Source: Symsagittifera roscoffensis
Taxonomy: Eukaryota; Xenacoelomorpha; Acoela; Convolutidae
Direction of reading: 5' to 3'
DNA: 64,000 nt
Assembly (NCBI RefSeq): GCF_963678635.1
Contig: NC_087069.1
Span: forward strand, 2,242,166 to 2,306,165
The position numbers and the translations under genes were made by a program. Numbering within the stretch: position 1 is the stretch's first letter; every line of letters begins with the position of its first letter. The notes below the pieces were generated by a model, which had not been told where the DNA came from, ran no database searches, and saw nothing but the letters and a program-made list of their open reading frames with translations. This document shows positions 1 to 11,093 of this stretch, piece after piece.

Positions 1-203
1 TCAAGGTTCCGTTTCTTTTATCGGCGCAGTCATTCGACTTCTGGAGATTCTGTAAAATGACATCTTTGAGAGTCTCGTTTAATATCGGGTTTTCGGCTCG
101 GGAGGCTTTTCCAGGTTGCTAAAATTGAATATGATTTAGTTCCAATATTTGGCTCACCAAAACTATTAGACTTGTGTAATGTGAAGTTATTTCTTAAACT
201 TAC

Positions 204-710
204 AGTTTCGCGTTCATTATTTGGCACTGCATGATCCCTTTTGCGGCCTTCTGTGAGCTCGTCGTTCATGTGGTCTTGTAATTTCGTGGAATCATGGGCT
301 CGTGGTTCCGTGGGAGTGTAGGTTCGCCTCTCATGGTCATGAGGTTGTCTTTCAACTTCTCGATGGTGGTGAAAAGCCGACGGCCATGGAGAATTCGGGT
401 ACGGTGATGCCGAAATTTAGGAATCCAGGCAGGCTGGATATGGCGGATACTGCTGAGGCTGGCACTGATGTACCATCGAGGGGCCTGAATGGACATGTCG
501 CAGAGGGGTATGTGGTTGCCCATATGTCGGCGGAATTGGCGAGGCGAAAGGTCGCGGGGGTGCTCGCAAAGGGGATACCGGTGGCGGAGGAGCAATTGAT
601 GTCGTCCCTGGTGCTGCGAGCGGTGACGGAGGCACAGGGATGTTGAGAGGCACTGCAAATGGTGATGGAGAACCGGAAGGCACTGAACTTGAGTTTTCGG
701 CGTTGGACAT
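204..710 (-). pseudogene. Proline-rich exon with one in-frame stop
   Basis: From an ATG at 710 the minus strand reads a Pro/Ser/Ala-rich segment of about 97 codons (blocks such as APPPPVSPLRAPPRPFASP). It meets a TAA at 417-419, then stays open in the same frame through a His/Arg/Glu-rich stretch to a textbook splice donor, GTAAGT, at 203-198. Same-frame continuity on both sides of the stop plus the donor argues for one exon carrying a nonsense change, or a base error in the assembly. I do not recognise the family. The region is clearly more GC-rich than what follows. The plus-strand ORF at 302-646 overlaps it but lacks a biased, protein-like composition. The remaining exons, to the left of the window edge, are not visible. 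Confidence 0.4.
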
Positions 711-3700
711 TTAATTTGAGTCCGTAAGTTTTTACTAGATTGGGATGAAAAAAAAGAGATGCAACTAATAATAAGCACAAGATGAGGATGAACTGACTCC
801 AATTTAGCGGCAAAACTCCCATCGCTTATCAGCACCAATTTAACCGTAACACCAGGATATCAAGATAAGAGTCCACAAAGGAATAGCTTTGACACTTTCC
901 ACTCTTTTTAGCACACCAGATGACAGTAGCATCATCTATGCAATAATAACTGCCTAAAGATAAGACGGCTAATTAACAATGGACTGATAAGTGGAACTAG
1001 ACAGTAGAGTTCTAATCAAAAAAGCCATCATTATCAGGAAAAACTGTCATTAGTCAATTCTTGAACCAAGGCTCATTTCATTCCAGTCAATCAATCTCTC
1101 TTCAGTTCAGCCATACATTAGAGTTTTTCATCCATGTCATCATGCTAAGTAAAACTTTTCGGGTAAAGAAAAAAATACAAGTCCCCGATGCCGTCACTTC
1201 AATCTGGGAAAGTGCTGTAATTGAATCATTAATCAGCGATTGGTGCGTAAAGATTAAATGGTCTGCTTAGCCGGGAAGTGCCATCTTTAGTGTCCCAGAA
1301 TACAAAAAAGAAAACACAACAACATGAAATACAAGAAAACTCCACGAACACAAGGATTCTTGTGACATCAGCAGAAGGGGGAATTCGAGAAAAGATAAAA
1401 ATTGTTCAACCCCAGACGGCTGCACAGGGACTCGATGGTCTTTTTTGAACATGCTGGGAGTGTCAAAAAAGGGATTGTCATCATCAACGAACCTTTCTTG
1501 TCCCAGTGCACAGTTCGTTTGGTCGACAAAACTCAGGATAATGCGGAGAATGGACCATCATGCAGGGGCAATTTATACGTTAGGTACTCCGAGTTTAGAA
1601 ATGAGTCATAAGGCGAGAAAAGGAAACGAGTCGCGGGAGAATCACTGCCAGACGATTTCATAAAATTCATGATTACGGATGCTCAAAAATCTAGACCCGA
1701 ACAAAAACCCTCAGAGCCGAAAAAAAAACAAACAAGGAGGAAAAACCGCTGGAAGGTATTTTGAGTCGCCTTGATTTTTTTGAGTTGCCATAAAGTGACA
1801 TTCCCTCGAAGTTTGCTCCATGCATCAACGGTGTAATACCGGTGAAATTATCAAGTAACTAATTAAATGTGTAACTAATCTATTAATTTTTTATATCCAA
1901 CTACCCTTATATTCTATATGATCATCAATTTCATCTGATATCTTGAAAATTGCATTTCCGGATGCAACTGATTCTTATTTTTATCGGTTTTTAATTTACC
2001 GTATTCTTTTTATATACCGTATTCTATTTTGTGATTTTAGCTAGATAATTTTACCGTATTCTATTCATACACTATATTATATTTTGTGATTTTAGCTAGG
2101 ATCGACTATCTTGCGCGGCGGAAAAAAGTTTCGTGTTGATTATTTGAAATTCAATTATTCGAAGAAACGAGCAAACGCTGGACTGAGTTCCATCGAAAAT
2201 GCGTATGTCACCCTGAGAATGCCTTCTGTTTTGGCGTAGCTTGCTGAAGAAGATTTTTTGGTATGTGGCAGTTTATTTCAATTTCGTTGTTTTTCTAAAA
2301 ACAAATATGATTTATTCTTTTATTCTCCTGTGCTTCGTTTTAGAACAAACTTAGCTGCGATCTGAGTGATATTATTCATCCCATTGGCCTAATTTTTGCG
2401 ATACTTATGGTAATAAAAAGATGCGTTGGCTTTTTATTTTCGGCAATGAAAAGATGAGGAAAAAAACAGGGCAATCTCTCATTTTGGTTCCAGCTACACC
2501 AGTAACCAGAAAGGCCATTGGTTTATCATCCACACAGTGTGCTGCTAAAATTGTGAGCAGTATAACTTCAGGACTTTTTGGATGCCATCAATTTTGAGAT
2601 TCTGTGTTGGGGGAAAAATGGGATTTTTTGCTAGCAAGAAACGAACGTGAGCTAGAGATTCTGATCAAAAATCTCAAGTTCAACGAACACAGAGATTTCC
2701 TCATAAGCACAATCCGATGCATTATAAATGCATGCCGTGGTAGATATGCCGTCGAGAATAACTACCGAGAAGAATTTAGACATAATATGGCCGAGTCCAG
2801 CCAGGGTTTTTTATGACTTAGAATGAACAACTTCAACTGTTTATGATGTTTGTTGTCATGGCTGTTTTCCTACGGTTGTTTGTTGTTATTTGATCTCTTT
2901 AAACTAACCATAATTTGTCGTATTCTTTTTATTGTATGCAGTATATGTTATGGTCTGAAAAATAAATCGGCCCGTCAAAGTTGCTAAGAAAGAGTAAACT
3001 ATCTATTTGGTGTAACTTGCTCATTGAAAATAAATTATCTATTAAGAGAAACTAATTTGAGTAAATCCGTTTTAGGTTAAGAGATTATCAAAGCGTAAAC
3101 AACTACAGCTAAAATAAGTGGTTATTTGCAAAAACAAAAATATGTTTCCCAAAAATTTGCCTCATCAAACTATATTTGAAAACACCTTAATTATTGAAAA
3201 CACCTTAATTATATTTGAAAACACCTGATTTAAATGCAAGTTTACTTCATAAGTTTGTTCAGTTTGTTCCTTTTGCAGGAATTGAGATTGATGGCAGGAA
3301 TCGGGATCGCAATTGGGTTACAGGAAATGGGATCGAGATTGGATTACAGGAGTTGAAATACAGCTTGTATATAATTTATTCACACTAATCAATTATTGGT
3401 CGTAAGATATGAGAACTAGCACAATATAATGTTTTCAGTCAATTTAAAAGATAGTGTACTCACTACCCAATCAAGCACAGTTTATGTTGATTTAAAATCA
3501 AAAGTAACAGACTAAGAATATTTCTATGAAAAACGTATGTGTATTGTACTTTAGTCGGTCGTAGTACAATAGTCGAACTTGAGTTTCTTAAAGAAAAAGC
3601 TTTCTCCGCTTGGTGCTGCACCAAACAGACAAAACTCTCAAGGCAGTAATTTTCTCAAGTGGGCGTCTATTGCACCCACCGAGTACTGTGTTACCTATCT

Positions 3701-3950
3701 GCCTTCGGACTGCCCGAGCTAGACCTGCTAAAATCCTCAGGGCAGTCACTTCTCGTAAAAACGTATTGGTTTTCAATTTACAGCAATGAGTCACACTCTT
3801 CTTTAATTTAGACCTAGTGTTGCGAATATCCGAGGTGGGACCTGTTTTGTTTTGGTCTGGTCTTATTCGAAAGGCAAGTTACCAGTTCAGTCACTGGTTC
3901 CTAGCCTGGGTCTTAATAACCTAAGGCCTCTCACTATTGTCTTTCTTTTG
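711..3950. other. Gene-free AT-rich stretch with small local repeats
   Basis: No convincing gene on either strand. Small repeats seen: two copies of a segment containing ATTTTGTGATTTTAGCTAG near 2022-2099; three runs of GAAAACACCT near 3178-3228; and about 2.5 copies of a ~28-bp GGGATCG/GATTGG unit at 3290-3358. At 3600-3760 a short duplicated motif (CTCAAGGCAGTAATTTTCT and CTCAGGGCAGTCACTTCT) lies about 100 bp apart. The short ORF at 2604-2816 could not be assigned. Confidence 0.5.
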
Positions 3951-3994
3951 TTTTACCTAAGTCCTTAAAATAAAATTTTATCTCTCCGAGTTAA

Positions 3995-6735
3995 AAAACA
4001 GTACCCCTCCGGATTGGCAAAAAATAGGACCCTTCCGGATTGGTAAAATTAAGACCCCTCCGAAATAGGACCCCTCTGAGTCAGTAAATAGGAGACCCCC
4101 TCCGGATTGGGACCCCTCCGGTTTTGTGGAAACTAGACCCCTCCGGATTCGGACCCCGCCGACTTTGAAAAATTTTGACCCCTCCGGATTGGGAGCCCTT
4201 TGGTTCTTTAAAGTAGCTTTTCGGAGATTTCTTGATTTCAGCCTATACCCCTCCGGATACGTTCTGCGATGCTATTATGCTGTTCGAATTAACTGAGAAG
4301 GGTATATGATCCTTTCCTAGACCCCTCTGGATTGAAGTTAAGTCTCTTATTTGACAATTCACACTAACGGTGAAGGGTCTTATCACTTGCCTAACTTCGA
4401 CTCTATTAAGGTCTTCTTGTGCCTTTAGCCCTCCCTTTTGTCTAGAACTGTCCTAAGTTACTTATTTCAATCGCTGTCACCTTTTGGTAGGGGTTTAAGG
4501 GTTTTCCAAAAAAAAAATTATAAAACGTGCAGGGTGTAACCCTCCTAATTGAGTAATTTGCTAAAAACAATCTCAAAAAATTTTCGCGCTCGCTTTTTCG
4601 AGTAATTCTTTTTCCTACTAGTAAATTTAGCTAATTTCTGATCTAATGGTACCAAGATCAACTGGATCTGTCGAGTTATCGAAAAGTTATTAGCCAAAAC
4701 GTCTTTCTTGCAAACTCAAAAAATTTCTCTCTTATAGGTTCCACCTAACTTTTTCCACAATCCTGTTCCTTTTGACCTAAAAGATATTGATCCGAGCTCA
4801 GAAGGCCTATACTCTTCTGGTTCAATGCAAAAGACCCGATCTAAAACGCTTTAGCTGAAAAAATTTGCGAAAAACTATGCTACCTGTACCCCTCCGGATT
4901 GATGAATCCAACAAATCAAACTCGTTAAGTTCGATTTCTCTGCAACACGGAAGGCTTTCGGGTAGCGGGTTTTGAAACTCGTAGATTCAGTAGTGGACGT
5001 TGTCCAAACAACTATTTTTACTGTTCTAACTCAAAAATTTCAAAAAATTTTCTGATTTTATGGTGTTTCGTACTATCAAAAAAATGGGAAAATTTGGTTT
5101 TTGGTACCAAAATAGTTCCAACCACTTCCGAACTAAAGTTAACCCGTTCTACCTATTATGGTAGTGCAATCACGATGTAACGCACTAATTTAGCGCTTTT
5201 TTCCGTTCCAAAAATATTGATATATCAAAAATCGCGATTTGTGGGGGGATCAAAATATCGCTATTTTGACCCTAAAAACCGGTCTGTTTCCTTTGTTTTT
5301 CACTGAAAAACGATATATGTTATTAATATAAGCTGTATAAGTAATAATAGTAGTAATACTATACCCTTCCGGGTTTGTTTAATATCCGAATTAAGGTGCT
5401 TAACTCGGATATTCGCAGTTCGGTGAAGGGTCACTACAGTGCAGCACTGTCGAGCCCCCCACAGATTACTATCTTACTTTTTGTACCAAAAGGGATACAA
5501 AACTTGTTAACGATACCCAACAGTCGATTGTTGTTGTCGTTGAGCCCCTTCTTGTTGCTCCTTGTACTGCTTGCCGGATCGGTCTTCTCCCAAGACCCTT
5601 CCGAATTGATCGCAAATCAGCTGACCCTTCCGGATTGAGCGCAATTTATCATTAACGTGCTTAAATGCTCAAATAACCCTACAGTACAAGCCTCACAAAC
5701 GGGCCACAAAATTGATCGTAACAATCCTGACTGATATAAATGCCTGTAACAATAATATGTCTATCAACAACAAACGGGGGGGTTGGATCACATCTTGTCT
5801 GGGGGGATGATTTCTGCTGATTTTTTACTTTTTTACTGTTTTTGGTTTTTTCGGTTGTTTTTTATGTTTTTTGTTTTTCTTGGGTACTATACTACTTTTT
5901 GTTTGGTTTTATATATATCTTTAAGTGTTTTTGGTCACAAACCACTCAGGGGACGAGGGGACGGCCAATCCCCCCACCCTTCCTGGTTCGTGAATTTTCG
6001 GTCTTAACTAGGTTAAAAAACTAGTCACGGTAATCCGGAAGGCTTCCGCGTTCCGAACTACCCTTCCGCCCCGGCGGTTTAGGCCTATTAAGGGCGTTAA
6101 TGTGAGCATCCGCTCGGCGCGGAGTGCTCGTTAACGGTTCTGCCGGTCATGATGTTAAAAAAGAATAACACCCAGGAGCGCCATAAAAACATGTATGTAA
6201 CATTCGCCCGGAAGATACATATCGACGGAAAACAAAACTAAGTCCTAAGACGACTGGCTAACGTCTAAACAGAGTTCTGCATGCTTTTCACCGTCTCTAC
6301 CAAACCAGTACTTTCGGTGGTCTTTCTCACATCGGGTCGACAAAAACGTTACTGTTCTCCGGCTTCGACCAGAATGCTCAAATTAACTAGATTACATGCA
6401 AATAGTGAGCTCATGGCTGGGTCTCAGTATCCCCAGACCACGAGGTCACTCCTAAAAACAGGGCTATTACTATTTATTGAATAATTATTGTTTTTGTTCA
6501 GTAGATAAAAATAATCATCTCCATCGAAAATGGATCAACCCTTTCCCCCCAACTCCTAGCTTCTCATCCTTATCAAAATGAATCCAAATATAAATTAAAT
6601 TCAGGTCGGACATGACAGGAAGCTAAAAGTTTATATAACAGGATAAAAGTCTCAGTTCCTTTACCCTTCCGGATTCCTGAATCCACTGAATCAAGCTCGT
6701 TAATCTTGATTTCTTCTTAATCCGGAAGGCTGTCT
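3995..6735. repeat. Dispersed CCCYTCCGGATTG motif cluster
   Basis: A 14-base motif close to ACCCCTCCGGATTG or ACCCTTCCGGATTG recurs with irregular spacing. Copies begin at about 4003, 4029, 4054, 4070, 4095, 4112, 4137, 4177, 4247, 4321, 4888, 5363, 5594, 5623 and 6663, with inverted copies at about 6032 and 6719. The first nine lie within 250 bp, 15-70 bp apart. The longer contexts at 4888-4990 and 6663-6760 are diverged copies of one ~100-bp segment. No protein could be assigned to the region. Confidence 0.7.
6665..6729. repeat. Inverted repeat of the CCTTCCGGATT motif
   Basis: CCTTCCGGATT (6665-6675) and its exact complement AATCCGGAAGG (6719-6729) face each other across 43 bases, so an 11-bp stem is possible. 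This is the tightest inverted pair of the dispersed motif. Confidence 0.6.
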
Positions 6736-7117
6736 TTCACCCTTCACCGTTGTTCGCAACGGCCTTGCAACTATTGTAGCGGCACAATAGTTGCAACTCG
6801 GAGTGTTCTCTGTTACTCTGTATCTCGTTGTCGTTTTTCAATCTCTATTTTCGTCCTTCTCGCAATCGCAGCTAATGTTGTTCTGTTTTTCTTCTTCGTT
6901 TTTGCCAAAATGGCCGTTTATGACGTTTCTCAGAAATGTTACGTAATCACTTCGAAAATTTAAAAATTTTGAATTTCCAAATCCCTCAACCTTCACGTTT
7001 TGTTTCATCGTTCGAATAACGTTCTTAATCCTTCCAAATCGCCAACTCGGAAGGTTTGCTGCTAAAATTTCGATATCTGCAGAGATTGCATTTTGGCCAT
7101 TCTGGTCGAATGTCACA

Positions 7118-8375
7118 AGTCTAAGCCTTTTGCAGTGTCTGACTTTTGTTGCGTCTTAACAAAACGGAGCACCTGGACTCTCATAACTGTAGCTTTGTTT
7201 TGCGCAAAGTTTTTTATTCGGGTCCAGAAAATGAAATGAAAATCTGGACCAAAAAGTATTTTCACTGAGAGACCAAAAAAGCCTTCTCAACTGTCTAAGT
7301 CTTTTACAGTGTCTGAATTTTATTGCGTCTTAACAAATGGGAGCACCTCGACTCTGGTTTATTTTGCGCAAAGTTCTGCTTCATAAATGTAGCTTTACTT
7401 TGTGCAAAGTTTTCTTTTCGGGTCCAGATAATGAAATAAAATTCTGGACCAAAAGTATTTTCATTGAGATACCAAAAAAGCTTTTTCAACAGTCTAAGCC
7501 TTTTGCAGTGTCTGACTTTTGTTGCGTCTTAACAAAAGGGAGCACCTGAACTCGCGTTTATTTTGCGCAAAGCTCTGCTTCATAACTGTAGCTTTGTTTT
7601 GAGCAAAGTTTTATATTCGGGTCCAGAAAATGAAATAAAAATCCGGACCAAAAGTATTTTCACTGAGATACCAAAAAAGCCTTTTCAACAGTCTAAGCCT
7701 TTTGCAGTTTCTGACTTTTGTTGCGTCTTAACAAAAGGGAGCAACTGGAATCTCGTTTATTTTGCGCAAAGCTCTGCTTCATAACTGTAGCTTTGTTTTG
7801 CGCAAAGTTTTCTTTTCGGGTCCAGATAATGAAATAAAATTCTGGACCAAAAGTATTTTCATTGAGATACCAAAAAAGCTTTTTCAACAGTCTAAGCCTT
7901 TTGCAGTGTCTGACTTTTGTTGCGTCTTAACAAAAGGGAGCACCTGAACTCGCGTTTATTTTGCGCAAAGTTCTGCTTGATAAATGTAGCTTTACTTTGT
8001 GCAAAGTTTTATATTCGGGTCCAGAAAATGAAATAAAAATCCGGACCAAAAGTAGTTTCACTGAGATACCAAAAAAGCCTTCTCAACTGTCTAAGCCTTT
8101 TGCAGTGTCTGACTTTTGTTGCGTCTTAACAAAAGGGAGCACCTGAACTCGCGTTTATTTTGCGCAAAGTTCTACTTGATAAATGTAGCTTTACTTTGTG
8201 CAAAGTTTTATATTCGGGTCCAGAAAATGAAATAAAAATCCGGACCAAAAGTAGTTTCACTGAGATACCAAAAAAGCCTTCTCAACTGTCTAAGCCTTTT
8301 GCAGTGTCTGACTTTTATTGCGTCTTAACAAATGGGAGCACCTCGACTCTGGTTTATTTTGCGCAAAGTTTTGAT
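7118..8375. repeat. 199-bp tandem array, about 6.3 units
   Basis: Units can be phased on the marker CTAAGCCTTTTGCAGTGTCT, starting near 7119, 7293, 7492, 7691, 7890, 8089 and 8288. All spacings are exactly 199 except the first (174). Each unit also has an internal near-duplicate of TTTTGCGCAAAG. The 7890 and 8089 units are almost identical, suggesting recent amplification. Because 199 is not a multiple of three, the short ORFs of 61-73 codons repeated along the array change frame at each junction and are not a repeat protein. Confidence 0.9.
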
Positions 8376-8473
8376 TCCATAATGGGAATGCAATTTAGTT
8401 TTTCAAAAATCATTTAGCAATGTGGTGTGGGGGGGGGGGGGGGGAGACAACATAAAACAATGAAGACGAATAC

Positions 8474-8702
8474 CTTTGAAACAATGAGCGGCTGATAGAA
8501 CGTACTTCTTATGAATGATGGTGCCCCCACATAGAGAACGGTCGTTGATTATTAGCCTAGTGTAGAAATTCCGCTTTGGCGAATTGTACCCATTCACGAT
8601 TGAACCACGCTCTTCCACGTTGAGTTCCTGGTTACTGGTAAGTTCAATTAGACAAGAGAGAATTAGAAATTTGACAAGTATTTTCAAACAAATAGAAAAC
8701 AT
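8474..8702 (-). CDS. Trypsin-like serine protease, first coding exon (partial gene)
   Basis: Starting at ATG 8702 (minus), the exon encodes a hydrophobic secretion signal of about 25 residues, a short propeptide, the activation-site context IVNG at about residues 35-38, and the chymotrypsin-family (S1) sequence CGGTIIHKKYVLSAAHC with the catalytic His in AAHC. After AAAG there is a GTATTC donor at 8473, so the exon ends at 8474. Position and phase fit S1 genes, where an intron often follows the His exon. The exons for the catalytic Asp and Ser were not found; downstream on this strand the intron would run straight into the 199-bp array. Either the rest lies far left with a huge intron, or this is a solitary broken exon. 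A poly-G run lies just inside the intron at about 8428-8444. Confidence 0.75.
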
Positions 8703-9602
8703 CCCGTTGTTCGCACGTTCTTTTCATAAAATGATGATTCAAAGTTCTTCAGCCTAAATCTTAAGAAAAAATAGATTATTTTTCCGCGTAATTTTTGACT
8801 TTCAAGTAGTTCACAAGGAAACTTTGCGGGGAAACCTACGTCTTTCTATGTATGTTTTTCCTGTTTTCCTTGTCGGAGTGGTTCAAAAGTTGACATACGG
8901 ACTAATTAAGCTATAACAAACATATGTGGCCTGCATGCTTGTAAAACCACCAGTTACTGAGGAGTGGGAGAAAGAAAAAGACCCCTAATTAGTCGGCACA
9001 CCAATTTTTGGACTCTTTCTACTTTTCCCCTTGCCAGCGAAAACTTTCTAGTACAGTTACTGTTCACATTGTCAATTGTTACAGAACAAGCCTCCCCCAT
9101 TCTTTCCATTTATAGCCCCCTTTCTTGTTTCGCAAATTTTGCAAAAACTAAAAAGTGGAAGGTTCGAAGAAATAATGAGAAACATTGGTCAATTCCACAA
9201 ACATATTGCTGATGCAAATGTGTAATCAAATGGTTGAAATAATATATGCAATGTAGCCATACCTAAATGTAAACATTGAAATTAATTATTGGATCTGCTT
9301 ATTAGTATAATTAGAAACCTTTGGGCAGGAGGGGGCTGTAATAGTATAGGTTGGGGGGTCTATAATGGAAAAGGTTTGGTGGGGGCTATAAATTTTTTGA
9401 TACTAGGCTGGGGGCTGTAATGGGAAAGACCCAGCATCATTTTCTGGTGTAATGAGTAGTTTTACGATGTTAAGTTCGAAGTTCAAATATGCTTTCCATG
9501 GCCTTATTAGACTGTATGTCAATTTTCATTTCAATCGAACACGGTTTCAGAACAGTTTACTTGTAAAAAATCATTCGCAAGTGGGGAAATGAAAAAAGGG
9601 CC
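8703..9602. other. Intergenic; inverted GGGGGCTATAAT repeats
   Basis: No gene seen. Four copies of a GGGGGCTRTAATGG-like motif lie at about 9331, 9353, 9381 and 9410. One copy in the opposite orientation, CTTTCCATTTATAGCCCCC, lies at 9102-9120. This forms a loose inverted repeat of about 330 bp that may be a small decayed transposon. The segment ends at the LTR element. Confidence 0.45.
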
Positions 9603-9606
9603 CAAA
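9603..9606. other. Target-site duplication, left copy (CAAA)
   Basis: CAAA directly outside the left LTR matches CAAA at 26537-26540 outside the right LTR. Four bases is usual for Gypsy-type integrases. Confidence 0.75.
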
Positions 9607-9982
9607 TGAGTTATATCTTTTTGGGTAAACTCATAGAGTAATTTCAGATAAGGTACACTCTGCTCGTCACGCTATCTTATTTTCGGCCGGATAGATTCGT
9701 GCAACTTCTTAGTCTAAAACCAATCTTAATCTTACTCTTATATCTCCTAGTCTTAATAGATCTAGTGTACACCGGTTTATGCGAGTTAGTTCCAGAATGA
9801 GAACAACTGTATTCTAAGCTTAATTCAAATTGTTCTGGTGTTGAATCTCTAAGTAGTTTCAACATTTACAAATAAGTGGGTTGTTAGTTTGATGGGCCTT
9901 GATTGGTAAGCATTCAATATTTTATAGAGACAAAACATCATAATAATAACCAATGATAAATACTAGTTTAGATATGGTTACA
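9607..9982 (-). repeat. 3' LTR of the retroelement
   Basis: Direct repeat of 26160-26536, beginning TGAGTTATATC and ending near GGTTACA on the plus strand. About thirty substitutions and a few small indels separate it from the other LTR. The sequence that would hold the polypurine tract (9983 rightwards, read on the minus strand) is only weakly purine-rich (GGATGGG). Confidence 0.9.
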
Positions 9983-11093
9983 CCCATCCGGGGTTTAGAG
10001 AGTTTTAGTTTTTCAATGTTCTATTGTAGTAAAGGATGGATGATGGAGTTTTTCTTTAGAGGTTGCGAGCATATTCTTTTTTCTGGTTTGGAAGAAGATA
10101 TGTTATTACAATCGTTTCGGGAGATTGTGTTATGATTTCTGATCGGTTGTGATGAGTGTTGATCTGGTTGATTTTAGAGAATAGCAATGTCCAATCACAT
10201 GAGTGTCTTGTAGTTTGACTTTGGATGCAGTGCCTGATGACTTGGATCTGTACGTATACTTGAACATCGAGATGGTCACTAATCGGTTGCAATGGGTTTC
10301 TTTTACTGCGATGCTAAGTCATACTTTAAATCCGTTGAGTGTAGTGACTGTAGCAGCATGTCAGGTGTGTCTTGCCATTCCATAGTTCGAGTGTGATTGG
10401 GTTGTCAAGTTCCTTGCTGCTCGTCTTTGAGCTATATGTTATCTATATACTGCATTGTGTTATTTACTTATATAATTCTTTGTTAATTTTGTTTTTAGTT
10501 ATGATCTTGTATTAGTTTTTATCGCAAAAGCGTTATTGTTTATATCTGTTAAATTCATCATTTTAAACAACTCTATGTGGGCTAGCAGTGCGAATTTGGA
10601 TAGAATTTGTGGGCAAAAGAATAGAAAGAAGCGTCTTGGAAAGGGTTAGTGCTGCTTTCTGCAATTTATGAACAATTTTACCAATGAACTACTTTAAATT
10701 TCTGAATTTTACTGCTTGATTTGGGGTTTGAAAATAATAATTTATTTTCAATTGTATGAGTGTTTACTGCTTTGGGGAAAATAGTTATATATCAAATTAT
10801 TGCTTTGTACGGGATAACTTTACTGCTTCAATTATTGAAGTTGGTTAACAGAAATTTTTGAAGCAAGAAAAAAAGTTTTTTCTTTCTTTTTTCTTTTTTG
10901 TAGTTGGTTGATGATTGTGCCGATGAAGAAAAAAGAAATTATTTATAAAGAATGGTTAAAATTTGTTCAAATTTATTAGTAAATTTTTCAATTCTTTTTA
11001 CCTAATCGTCGGTGAAGAATCCGTGCGGAAAAACGTCGTGGATGAAGTCTGATGAGGTTAGTAAATTAGCTAACAAACGAATGATCTACTTAG
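9983..11093. other. Retroelement 3' region, no gene seen
   Basis: Between the env-like region and the 3' LTR. It is T/G-rich on the plus strand like the rest of the element, with dense stops in all frames. It is long for a 3' untranslated region. Confidence 0.5.

Noticed and set aside
302-646. Plus-strand ORF of 114 codons
   Set aside because: Antisense to the proline-rich exon; composition follows the complement, and it has no splice or family support.
2604-2816. 70-codon plus-strand ORF, charged and helix-like
   Set aside because: No recognisable family, no splice sites tied to it, isolated in gene-free DNA.
5375-5638. ORF with a signal-peptide-like hydrophobic run
   Set aside because: Built partly from the dispersed CCGGATT motif, ends inside it, and has no downstream domain.
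6838-7116. Minus-strand 92-codon ORF
   Set aside because: No motif, and it ends at the start of the 199-bp array; probably chance in AT-rich DNA.
7304-8417. ORFs repeated along the 199-bp array
   Set aside because: The period is not a multiple of three, so frames shift at each unit; both strands give similar ORFs.
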